A DNA stretch of 64,000 nucleotides from Streptomyces hilarionis (GTDB lineage Bacteria > Actinomycetota > Actinomycetes > Streptomycetales > Streptomycetaceae), in NCBI RefSeq assembly GCF_024539675.1, contig NZ_JAHHIT010000050.1:1-64000 (forward strand), given 5' to 3'. Shown here piece after piece: positions 43,903 to 51,581 of this stretch. Under the pieces are notes generated by a model. The model did no database searches, was not told the DNA's origin, and saw only the letters and a list, made by a program, of their open reading frames with translations. Within the stretch, counting starts at the first letter, position 1. Every line of letters begins with the position of its first letter. The position numbers were made by a program, and so were the translations under genes.

Positions 43903-45132
43903 TCAGCCGGTGATCGCCTCGTGGACCAGCCGTTTGAGGTCGGGATAGAGCTTCAGCGACTTCCGCGGGCGCAGCTGGGTCAGGAACTGCACGGAGACGT
44001 CGTGGGCGGGGTCGACCCAGAAGGTGGTGGTGGCGACGCCGCTCCAGCCGTACGTGCCCAGCCCGCAGGGGGCCTGGGTGCGGCTCGGGTCGACGACCAC
44101 GGACACCCCGAGTCCAAAGCCGACCCCGTCGTTTCCCGGCTCGTCGTGGGCGGGACGGCTGCCGAAGGCGCGCAGGTCGGCGCCGCCGGGGAGGTGGTTG
44201 CGGGTCATCAGGTCGACCGTCCCGGGCGCGAGCAGACGCACCCCGTCGAGCTCGCCGCGCCGCCGCAGCAGCTCGCTGAACCGGTGGACGTCGTAGGCGG
44301 TCGCGACCATGCCGCCGCTGCCCGACAGGAAGCGGGGGCGGCCGAACAGGGGCAGGCCCGCGATGGGCTCGATGCCGCCGCCGTCGGCGTCCCCGTACAA
44401 CTCCGCCAGCCGGCCGGCCTGTTCGTCGTTCACCTGGAACCCGGCGTCGGGCATGCCGAGCGGACGGAAGATCCGCTCGGCGAGGAACTCGTCCAGCGGG
44501 CGTCCCGAGACCACTTCGACGACCCGGCCCAGCACGTTCGTGGCCACCGAGTAGTTCCACTGGGTGCCGGGCTCGAACTGAAGCGGCAGCCGCGCGTACG
44601 CCTCCACGGTGCCCGCGAGGTCGGAGCCCGGCAGCACCGCCGAGTCCAGTCCCGCCTCGCGGTACAGGGCGTCCACCGGGTGACAGTGGTAGAACGCGAA
44701 GGTCAGGCCCGCGGTGTGGGTCATCAGATGCCGCACCAGCAGCGGCTGCTCGACCGGCCGGGTGGACAGGTCCGCGCCCGAACCGCCGGTGTACACGCGC
44801 TGGTCGGCGAAGGCCGGCAGATGGTCGGCGACCGGGTCGTCGAGCCCCAGCCGGCCTTCCTCCATCAGTATCAGCGCGGCGACCGAGGTCACCGGCTTGG
44901 TCATGGAGTAGATCCGGTAGAGGGTGTCGGCCTCGACGGGCAGCCCGGCGGCGACGTCGCGGCGCCCGTGGGCGGTGAGGTGCGCGACGCGGCCGCCGCG
45001 TGAGACGGCCAAGAGGTACCCGGGCAGACGCCCTTCGCCGACCAGGTGGGCGAGATGCTGGTCGAGGCGGTCCAGCGCCTTCCCGTCCAGCCCGGCCTCG
45101 CTCGGATCGACCTCTTGTCGCAGCAGTGCCAT
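43903..45132 (-). CDS. Serine beta-lactamase-like hydrolase (class C / EstB family)
   Basis: 409 aa without signal peptide. The nucleophile motif is SMTK (Ser76, Lys79) in YRIYSMTKPVTS and the second motif is Tyr in WNYSVATNVLGR. MTHTAGLTFAF and GFGLGVSVVVDPS complete the fold. Such cytoplasmic proteins are generally esterases or amidases rather than antibiotic-resistance enzymes. The ATG lies 39 bases past the end of the MFS gene; both are on the minus strand, so they may be cotranscribed with the TetR-MFS pair. Confidence 0.8.
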   Translation of the reverse strand: MALLRQEVDPSEAGLDGKALDRLDQHLAHLVGEGRLPGYLLAVSRGGRVAHLTAHGRRDVAAGLPVEADTLYRIYSMTKPVTSVAALILMEEGRLGLDDPVADHLPAFADQRVYTGGSGADLSTRPVEQPLLVRHLMTHTAGLTFAFYHCHPVDALYREAGLDSAVLPGSDLAGTVEAYARLPLQFEPGTQWNYSVATNVLGRVVEVVSGRPLDEFLAERIFRPLGMPDAGFQVNDEQAGRLAELYGDADGGGIEPIAGLPLFGRPRFLSGSGGMVATAYDVHRFSELLRRRGELDGVRLLAPGTVDLMTRNHLPGGADLRAFGSRPAHDEPGNDGVGFGLGVSVVVDPSRTQAPCGLGTYGWSGVATTTFWVDPAHDVSVQFLTQLRPRKSLKLYPDLKRLVHEAITG

Positions 45133-45171
45133 CTTGTCCTCCGGTGCGTTCGTTCAAGGCGCGGTCCCGGC

Positions 45172-46632
45172 CTACCCGCCGGGACGGCCTCCGACCTCAT
45201 CGTCGCGCAGGGAACGCGCGTACGGACCCCTTTCGGCCCGGTGATCCCTGTGCGTTGCGTCGCTTCCGTCCGCCGGGTGACCAGCGGGGAAGCCGGCCGG
45301 GAGGGCGGTGGCGGCGGGGCGCGCACGGCCCGGCAGCGTCCGGCACAGCGCCGGGGCGGCCGCGGCCGCGCACGCCAGCGCCCACAGGGGCGAGCGCGGC
45401 GCGCCCAGGTCCATGAGCACGGTCGCCGTCGCGACGCCGAGCGCCGGTCCGACGTTCATCGCCGTCTGCTGCAACCCGCCCGCCACCCCGGCCGACTCGG
45501 CGGGCGCCAGCCGGACGACGACATGGGTCGCCGCCACCATCGTCGCGCCGAACCCCGCGCCCACCAGCGCGAATCCGGCGCAGAAGACGGCGGGAGCCGC
45601 GGCGGCGGCGAGGACGAGGAGGCCGAGGGCGAGCACGGCCGTCGCTCCCGTGAGCGTGGCGCGCGCACCGGCCCGGCGCAGCAGGACCGCGGCGACGGGG
45701 GCGGCGGCCACCAGCGACACGGCCAGCGGAAGGCTGAGCAGGGCGCTGTGCAGCGGGGTGAGACCCAGGCCGTCCTGGAGGAGGTAGACGCAGGCGAACA
45801 CCGCGCCGTTCAGCGCCGCCGACGCGACGACGAGCAGACCGAGCGCGGCGCAGACCGGGCGCGGGCCGCGGCCGTCCCCGCCGGTTCGCCCGAAAGCCGA
45901 CGACGGCAGCAGGGGGTCCGGGGCGCGTCGCTCGTGCCGCACGAAGGCGACGGCGGCGAGCAGGGCGACCGGCGCCGACCAGGTCACGCCGGGGAGGGCG
46001 ACCAGGGTGTGCACCAGACAGGCCAGCGCGAGCGCGAGGAGCAGGGCGCCGGGCAGGTCGAGCGATGTGCCGGCCGACGGCTGTCGCTCCTCCCGGGAGG
46101 CGAGAGCGAGCGCGCCGAAGAGCAGCGCGGGCACGACGTTGACGAGGAACACCGACCGCCAGCCGAACTCGCTGGTCAGCGCCCCGCCGACCACGGGCCC
46201 GGCGGCCGCCGCCACCCCGATGGCGGCCGTGCGCACCGCGATCGGCGTGCGCAGCCGCTCCGGTGGGAACGACGCCCGCAGCATGCCCAGCGTGGCCGGT
46301 TGCAGCAGCGCCCCGAACACGCCCTGCACGATCCGCAGCCCGATCACCCAGCCCACCCCCGGCGCCACGGCCAGGGCCGCCGAGACGGCCCCGAAGCCCA
46401 GCATGCCCACGGCGAAGACGCGGCGGTGTCCGTGGCGGTCGCCGAGCCGCCCGGCGAACACGAGCAGACTCGCCACCGCGACCAGATAGCCGGTGCCGGT
46501 CCACTGGGCCCCGGCCAGGGAGGCGTGCAGGTCGTGTTGCAGAGCGGGCCGCGCCACGGTGAGCACGGTGCCGTCCAGGGCGACGATCACCGCGCCCGCC
46601 ACGCTGCTCGCCAGCGTGAGGGAGCGGTTCAC
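45172..46632 (-). CDS. MFS drug-efflux transporter (EmrB/QacA-like)
   Basis: 486 aa with about fourteen helices. The DHA2 family pattern is clear: helix 1 ends VIVALDGTVLTVARPALQ, motif A is GRLGDRHGHRRVFAVGM, and motif C is PVVGGALTSEFGWRSVFL. GTG 46632 overlaps the TetR stop (GTGA), so regulator and pump are coupled. It should export a hydrophobic drug or metabolite and be released when TetR binds that ligand. Confidence 0.85.
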   Translation of the reverse strand: MNRSLTLASSVAGAVIVALDGTVLTVARPALQHDLHASLAGAQWTGTGYLVAVASLLVFAGRLGDRHGHRRVFAVGMLGFGAVSAALAVAPGVGWVIGLRIVQGVFGALLQPATLGMLRASFPPERLRTPIAVRTAAIGVAAAAGPVVGGALTSEFGWRSVFLVNVVPALLFGALALASREERQPSAGTSLDLPGALLLALALACLVHTLVALPGVTWSAPVALLAAVAFVRHERRAPDPLLPSSAFGRTGGDGRGPRPVCAALGLLVVASAALNGAVFACVYLLQDGLGLTPLHSALLSLPLAVSLVAAAPVAAVLLRRAGARATLTGATAVLALGLLVLAAAAAPAVFCAGFALVGAGFGATMVAATHVVVRLAPAESAGVAGGLQQTAMNVGPALGVATATVLMDLGAPRSPLWALACAAAAAPALCRTLPGRARPAATALPAGFPAGHPADGSDATHRDHRAERGPYARSLRDDEVGGRPGG

Positions 46633-47258
46633 CGCGCGCCCTCGGGCCCCAGGTGCGCGTCCAGCGCCGTGCGCAGCAGCGGCCCGAAGTCGTCGGCGCC
46701 GGTGGCGAGTTGCAGACTGCCCCAGCGCCACAGCTGGGCGATGCCGTGCAGGTTCGCCCACAGCGCGGCCGCGACGGCACGGGCGTCGGCGTCCGGTCGC
46801 ACCCGGCCGACGAGCTCCACCAGCACCCCGAACAACGGCAGGCTGGTGTCGCGCAGTCGCAGGTGGCCGCTCTCCAGCAGATCATGACGGAACATCAGCT
46901 CGTACATCCCGGAGTTCTCCAGGGCGAACCGCAGATAGACGCCGCCGAGCGCGGTGAGCTGCCCGCGGGGCTCCGCGCCGTCGTCGCCGCGGGCCGCGCT
47001 CACGCGCGTGGCGAGGTCGGTGAATCCGCGGTGCGCGATGGCCGACAGCAGTTCCAGGTGCGTGGGGAAGTGGCGGCGGGGCGCCCCGTGCGAGACACCG
47101 GCCCGCCGCGCGATCTCGCGCAGGGTCAGCGCGCCGACGCCCTTCTGACGGACGAGGTCCACGCCGACGTCGACGAGACGGGTGCGCAGGCCGGCGTCGG
47201 AGCCGGTGCCGCTCGAGGGCGTCGCGGTCCGTTCCGGATCGGATGCTGGTTCGGTCAT
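46629..47258 (-). CDS. TetR-family repressor
   Basis: 209 aa. The helix-turn-helix is KGVGALTLREIARRAGVSHG followed by APRRHFPTHLELLSAI; the C-terminal part matches the WHG-type ligand domain (LENSGMYELMFRHDLL, LHGIAQLWRWGSLQ). It is the first gene of the operon and probably represses itself and the pump from the paired sites directly upstream. Confidence 0.87.
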   Translation of the reverse strand: MTEPASDPERTATPSSGTGSDAGLRTRLVDVGVDLVRQKGVGALTLREIARRAGVSHGAPRRHFPTHLELLSAIAHRGFTDLATRVSAARGDDGAEPRGQLTALGGVYLRFALENSGMYELMFRHDLLESGHLRLRDTSLPLFGVLVELVGRVRPDADARAVAAALWANLHGIAQLWRWGSLQLATGADDFGPLLRTALDAHLGPEGAR

Positions 47259-47259
47259 G

Positions 47260-47296
47260 GACAGTGTCTACCAGCGAGGAGTAGACACTGTCTACT
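47260..47296. promoter_or_regulatory. Paired TetR operator
   Basis: AGTAGACACTGTCTACT (47280-47296) is a palindrome with 8-base arms around one base. A second half-overlapping copy, GACAGTGTCTACC (47260-47272), starts next to the TetR start codon. Same core GACACTGTC on the opposite strand. Confidence 0.7.
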
Positions 47297-47470
47297 CTTT
47301 CCCGGCCCCCTGCCGGCGGGGACGACGGCCGAGAGGCCTCGGGGGGACCGCGCGGCATCGGTCCGCGGACGTAGGGCCGACGGCCGATGCCGCGACGCGG
47401 CCCGCTGCCTAGGCTGCGGGAGCGGACCGCCGCCCCTGCGCGGACGCCACCCCTGTGAGGAGAAGTCGTC

Positions 47471-47881
47471 ATGCCCGTCAACGGCCGTAGCCACATCCGC
47501 TTCGCCCGGCCCTCGCGCGACCTGGCCGCCGCGGAACGGTTCTGGGGGGAGGGGCTCGGGCTGAGCGTGCTGTGGCGGGCCGAGGGCGGCGGGGAGCCCG
47601 GCGAGCACGACCTGCTCATGCTCGGCTGGCCGGACGCCGGCTGGCATCTGGAGCTCGTCCACGAGCCGGGCCGCCCGGTCGAGCCGCGCCCGACCGAGGA
47701 GGACCTGCTCGTGGTCTACGTCGACGGTCCCGTGCCGGACGACCTGGTGGCCCGGCTGGAGCGGAACGGGGGCCGGCGGACGCAGTCGCCCAACCCGTAC
47801 TGGAACGAGTGGGGCGTGACCGTCGAGGACCCGGACGGATACCGGCTGGTGCTGTGCCGGCGCGGCTGGTCGAACGCCTGA
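47471..47881 (+). CDS. VOC (glyoxalase/bleomycin-resistance) family protein
   Basis: 136 aa. Two beta-alpha-beta-beta-beta units: HIRFARPSRDLAAAERFWGE with GWHLELVHEPG, and DLVARLERNGGRR with WGVTVEDPDGYRLVLCRRG. Metal ligands could be His in SHIRF, Glu in LELV and Glu in VEDPD. Dioxygenase, isomerase or ligand-binding activity is possible. ATG 47471 after GAGGAG. It is divergent from the TetR gene. Confidence 0.75.
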   Translation: MPVNGRSHIRFARPSRDLAAAERFWGEGLGLSVLWRAEGGGEPGEHDLLMLGWPDAGWHLELVHEPGRPVEPRPTEEDLLVVYVDGPVPDDLVARLERNGGRRTQSPNPYWNEWGVTVEDPDGYRLVLCRRGWSNA

Positions 47882-48051
47882 CGCCCCGCGGCCCGAGCGG
47901 TCCGGCGCGGGCCGCGGCCGCCCGCACGGCCGACCGGGCGGGCCTGGACGACGCTCGGGACCTCCGAGCCGCGCCGCGCCGCGCTGGGAGCCCCCGGCGC
48001 GGCGGCTTCCCGGAGGCCCGCCCGACCCGGGGTCACGCTCGGGCCGGCCGG

Positions 48052-48083
48052 CCGCCGGGGCTCGGTGCGGGGAGCCCCGGCGG
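48052..48083. terminator. Hairpin terminator after the MHS transporter
   Basis: Perfect 12-bp stem CCGCCGGGGCTC / GAGCCCCGGCGG with an 8-base loop, 5 bases past the minus-strand transporter stop; it also faces the VOC gene end. A weaker nine-base stem lies at 47972-48004. Confidence 0.65.
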
Positions 48084-48088
48084 CGGGG

Positions 48089-49429
48089 TCAGACCGTCAC
48101 CTTCTCCGGCCGGGCGGCCTCCCGGCGGTCGCGCTCGCCGAGTCGCTCCGTCGGGATCCCCGCCGTCTCCCGGGCCGACAGGGCCGCGATCACGGGAGGC
48201 ACGCACAGCGCCGCCGTGAAGAAGGCCACCGTGGACCAGTCGTCGCCGTCCGGGCCCGCGAGCCGTGCGGCGAAGGTGACCGCGAAGCCCGCCACCGCGA
48301 AGCCGATCTGCGTGCCGACGGCCATGCCGGACAGCCGGACGCGGGTGGAGAACATCTCCCCGTAGAAGGAGGGCCAGACCCCGTTCGCGGCGCTGTAGAC
48401 GACTCCGAAGGCCAGGACGCCCAGGAGCATGATCAGCGGGTAGGAGCCGGTGGAGATCGCCCACAGGTAGGCGAACATCGCCACCGCGCTGCCGGCGGCG
48501 CCGATCAGGTACACCGGGCGGCGGCCGACGCGGTCGGAGAGAGCGGCCCACGCCGGGATGGCCGCCAGCGCGACCAGGTTGGCCGACGCCCCCACCCACA
48601 GCATGGAGGAGCGGCTCATCCCGACCGAGTCGCTGGTGGCGTAGGCCAGCGCCCACACCGTGAAGATGGTGCTGACCGACGCGACGAGCGCGCCCGCGAT
48701 CACCCGCAGGACGTCCGCCCAGTGCTCCCGCAGCAGCACCGCCAGGGGCAGCCCGACGGCCTCGCCGGTCGCCTTCTGGGCCGTGAAGGCGGGGGTCTCC
48801 TCCAGGTTGCGGCGGATGACGTAGCCGGCGACGGCGACCGCGATGCTCAGCCAGAAGGGCACCCGCCAGCCCCAGGACAGCAGCTGTTCCTCGGGGAGGG
48901 CCGCGATCGGGATGAAGACGAGCGTGGCGAGGAGCTGGCCGCCCTGGGTGCCGCTGAGCGTGAAACTGCTGAAGAACGCGCGCCGGTCGGACGGCGCGTG
49001 TTCGAGGGTCATGGAGTTGGCGCTGGCCTGCTCGCCGGCCGCCGAGACGCCTTGCAGGACACGGCACAGGACGAGCAGCACGGGCGCGAGCGAGCCGACC
49101 TGGGCGCGGGTGGGCAGGCAGCCGATGAGGAACGTCGACAGGCCCATCAGGACCAGCGTGAAGACCATGACCTTCTTGCGGCCCGCGCGGTCGCCGAAGT
49201 GGCCCAGGAAGAGCGCGCCGACCGGACGGGCGGCGTAGGCGACGCCGAACGTGGCCAGGGAGAGCAGCGTGGCGGTGGCGGGGTCGGACTCGTCGAAGAA
49301 GACCTTCGGGAAGATCAGTGCAGCCGCGCTGCCGTAGATGAAGAAGTCGTAGTACTCGAGGGCGCTGCCGATCCAGGCCGCCGTGGCGGCTTTCTTCGGC
49401 TGACCGGGGGGTGCGGCGGGGACGGACAC
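48089..49429 (-). CDS. MHS-family transporter, probable shikimate/quinate uptake
   Basis: 446 aa metabolite:proton symporter of the major facilitator superfamily. The N-terminus SALEYYDFFIYGSAAALIF and GHFGDRAGRKKVMVFTL are the MHS hallmarks seen in ShiA and related carriers; about twelve helices. GTG 49429 follows AAGGAGC. An operator shared with the shikimate dehydrogenase operon lies about 100 bases upstream, so shikimate, quinate, dehydroshikimate or protocatechuate is the likely substrate. Confidence 0.82.
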   Translation of the reverse strand: MSVPAAPPGQPKKAATAAWIGSALEYYDFFIYGSAAALIFPKVFFDESDPATATLLSLATFGVAYAARPVGALFLGHFGDRAGRKKVMVFTLVLMGLSTFLIGCLPTRAQVGSLAPVLLVLCRVLQGVSAAGEQASANSMTLEHAPSDRRAFFSSFTLSGTQGGQLLATLVFIPIAALPEEQLLSWGWRVPFWLSIAVAVAGYVIRRNLEETPAFTAQKATGEAVGLPLAVLLREHWADVLRVIAGALVASVSTIFTVWALAYATSDSVGMSRSSMLWVGASANLVALAAIPAWAALSDRVGRRPVYLIGAAGSAVAMFAYLWAISTGSYPLIMLLGVLAFGVVYSAANGVWPSFYGEMFSTRVRLSGMAVGTQIGFAVAGFAVTFAARLAGPDGDDWSTVAFFTAALCVPPVIAALSARETAGIPTERLGERDRREAARPEKVTV

Positions 49430-49752
49430 GGCGTGCTCCTTCGAGGGGGCTCCACGGTAGGCGGAGCGGGGCAAGGGGAGAAGGGCCGGTTCCCTGGGGT
49501 GCGGGGCGGCTGCGCCGGGTGCGTGCCCGGCTAATTAACCCACTGGGTAGTTAGTAGCGGATGGCTAGGGATGCTGCGCCGATGTTTCCGGGCTGTCAAT
49601 AGGTCGCGCGGATCCCGGCGGCGGGAGCCGCGCCCGGCCGCGCCGGCCGCCCACAAGCCGGAGGGCGCCCCGGCCCCGGCCCCCCGCGGCTTCCGCCACG
49701 AGCCCGCGGGCGGCCGTGCCGCGGCCGTGCCCGACGGGTTCCGGGCCCCTGA
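49430..49752. other. Intergenic region between transporter and TetR gene
   Basis: 323 bases with no convincing gene. It contains the transporter promoter region and its operator (49531-49557). The rest, to the TetR stop, is GC-rich; a short plus-strand open frame here has no start signal or coding character. Confidence 0.6.
49531..49557. promoter_or_regulatory. TetR operator of the transporter gene
   Basis: 27-base partly palindromic site (CTAATTAACCCA ... TGGGTAGTTAG). Its reverse strand matches the site at 50531-50557 at 20 of 27 positions, including the blocks TACTAACT, CCAGT and ATTAG. AT-rich against a GC-rich background. Confidence 0.65.
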
Positions 49753-50424
49753 TCAGTCCGCCGTGCGTTCCGCCGTGAGGTAGGCGATCACCATGTCGCC
49801 GAGCATGGCGCGGTAGTGCTCGCGCTGCGCGGGGTCGACCAGGTCGCGGCCGAACAGGGCGCCGAACGTGTGCCGGTTGGCCACCCGGAAGAAGCAGAAC
49901 GAGCTGATCATCGCGTGCAGGTCCACGGCGTCCACCTCCGCCGTGAACAGGCCGGACTCCCGACCGGCGGCCAGGATGCGGCGGATCACGTCGAGCGCGG
50001 GGGACCCGATCCGCCCGAGTTTCTCGGAGGCGGCGATGTGCTCGGCCTCGTGGATGTTCTCGATGCTCACCAGGCGGATGAAGTCGGGGTGTCGCTCGTG
50101 GTGGTCGAAGGTCAGCTCCGCCAGCCGGCGGATGGCCGCGACCGGGTCGAGGTGTTCGACGTCGAGCCGCTGCTCGGCCTCGCGGATCACGCCGTAGGCC
50201 CGTTCCAGCACGGCGGTGAACAGCTGGTCCTTGCCGCCGAAGTAGTAGTAGATCATCCGCTTCGTGGTGCTCGTGCGGGCGGCGATGTCGTCCACCCGGG
50301 CCCCGGCGTAGCCGACCCGGGCGAACTCCGCGGTCGCCACGTCGAGGATCTCGGCCCGGGTCCGGGCGGCATCGCGGGTGCGCCCGTTGCCGTGGGGGCG
50401 TGCCGGTTCGTCGACGCTGGTCAT
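49753..50424 (-). CDS. TetR-family regulator of shikimate/quinate catabolism
   Basis: 223 aa. Helix-turn-helix: YAGARVDDIAARTSTTKRMI then YYYFGGKDQLF. The C-terminal domain fits the TetR group with FDHHERHPDFIRLVSIENIHEAEHI, found in regulators of aromatic-acid and quinate genes. It is divergent from the shikimate dehydrogenase operon and the intervening DNA holds a site like that in front of the transporter. It probably senses a pathway intermediate such as shikimate or dehydroshikimate. Confidence 0.82.
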   Translation of the reverse strand: MTSVDEPARPHGNGRTRDAARTRAEILDVATAEFARVGYAGARVDDIAARTSTTKRMIYYYFGGKDQLFTAVLERAYGVIREAEQRLDVEHLDPVAAIRRLAELTFDHHERHPDFIRLVSIENIHEAEHIAASEKLGRIGSPALDVIRRILAAGRESGLFTAEVDAVDLHAMISSFCFFRVANRHTFGALFGRDLVDPAQREHYRAMLGDMVIAYLTAERTAD

Positions 50425-50530
50425 CGGGTTCCTTCGGGCGGCGTGGGTGCAGTGCCGAGATTCTAGAAGCCCGCCGGCCGTCCGCGGGGTGAGAGGGGCG
50501 GGGGCTTCCCCCGAACCCGGACTCGGTGTA

Positions 50531-50557
50531 TTACTAACTCACCAGTTCGTACATTAG
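50531..50557. promoter_or_regulatory. TetR operator of the shikimate dehydrogenase operon
   Basis: 27-base AT-rich site (TTACTAACTCACCAGT, then a CGT block and ATTAG) in the TetR/dehydrogenase intergenic region; counterpart of 49531-49557. Confidence 0.65.
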
Positions 50558-50578
50558 CCAGCCCAGAGGAGGTCCACC

Positions 50579-51475
50579 GTGGCCGTCGTCCCCCAGGACT
50601 CGTATCTCGTCGGGCTCATCGGTTCGGCCATCGGCCCCTCGCTCAGCCCGGCACTGCACGAGCGGGAGGCGGACCGCCAGGGGCTGCGCTGTCTGTACCG
50701 CCTCATCGACATCGACGCGCTCGGCGTCGGCCCGGAGGCGGTGGGCGACCTGGTGCGCGCCGCCCGCGACCTCGGCTTCGCCGGGCTCAACATCACGCAC
50801 CCGTGCAAACAGCTGGTCGTCGAGCACCTCGACGCGCTCTCCGCGCAGGCCGAGGCGCTCGGCGCGGTCAACACCGTGGTCTTCGAGGACGGCCGGGCCG
50901 TCGGCCACAACACGGACGTCACCGGGTTCGCCGCGTCCTTCGCCCGCGGCCTGCCCGACGTCCCGCTGGAGCGGGTCGTGCAGGTGGGCGCGGGCGGCGC
51001 GGGCGCGGCCGTCGCCCACGCCATGCTCACGCTGGGCGCGGGACGGGTCACCGTCGTGGACGCGCTGCCCGGGCGGGCCGCGGAGCTCGCCGCCTCCCTC
51101 GACCGCGGTTTCGGGCCGGGCAGGGCCGCGGCCGCCGCCCCGGACCGGCTGGCCGCCCTGCTCGCGTCGGCGGACGGCGTGGTCCACGCCACCCCCACCG
51201 GGATGGCCGCCCACCCCGGCCTGCCCTTCCCCGGCGAGCTGCTGCGCCCCTCCCTGTGGGTCGCCGAGGTCGTGTACCGCCCCCTGGAGACCGAACTGGT
51301 GCGCACCGCCCGCGCGAGGGGCTGCGCCACCGTGGACGGCGGGGGCATGGCCGTCTTCCAGGCCGCGGACGCCTTCCGGCTGTTCACCGGACGCGAGCCG
51401 GACAGCGCCCGCATGCTGGCCGACTTCGCGCGGATGGCCCGTGGCACGGAGCATCCGGCGGGCCACGCCGGATGA
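50579..51475 (+). CDS. Quinate/shikimate dehydrogenase (AroE-like)
   Basis: 298 aa from GTG 50579 after AGAGGAGG. Substrate motif LSPALHE near the N-terminus, NITHPCKQ with the catalytic Lys, GHNTDVTGF, and nucleotide fold VQVGAGGAGAAVAHAM. The NAD/NADP site shows VVDALPGR with an Asp after strand 2, favouring NAD, as in catabolic quinate/shikimate dehydrogenases. It would oxidise imported shikimate or quinate to the dehydro form, which is the substrate of the next gene product. Confidence 0.85.
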   Translation: MAVVPQDSYLVGLIGSAIGPSLSPALHEREADRQGLRCLYRLIDIDALGVGPEAVGDLVRAARDLGFAGLNITHPCKQLVVEHLDALSAQAEALGAVNTVVFEDGRAVGHNTDVTGFAASFARGLPDVPLERVVQVGAGGAGAAVAHAMLTLGAGRVTVVDALPGRAAELAASLDRGFGPGRAAAAAPDRLAALLASADGVVHATPTGMAAHPGLPFPGELLRPSLWVAEVVYRPLETELVRTARARGCATVDGGGMAVFQAADAFRLFTGREPDSARMLADFARMARGTEHPAGHAG

Positions 51476-51581
51476 GCGGCGCGGGCCGGCCGCGGCCGGC
51501 CGCGGACCGCTCGCGCCGCCGCAGGACGCCACGCCCCGCGCCCCGCACGGGACGCGGCACCGCCCCCGAAGGAGCTCGACC

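Noticed and set aside
43903-45132. Antibiotic-resistance beta-lactamase
   Set aside because: No export signal, and the motif set fits esterase-type relatives; a resistance role has no support here.
49571-49783. Short plus-strand frame between transporter and TetR genes
   Set aside because: No ribosome site, Pro/Ala/Arg-rich translation, and it overlaps the end of the TetR gene on the other strand.
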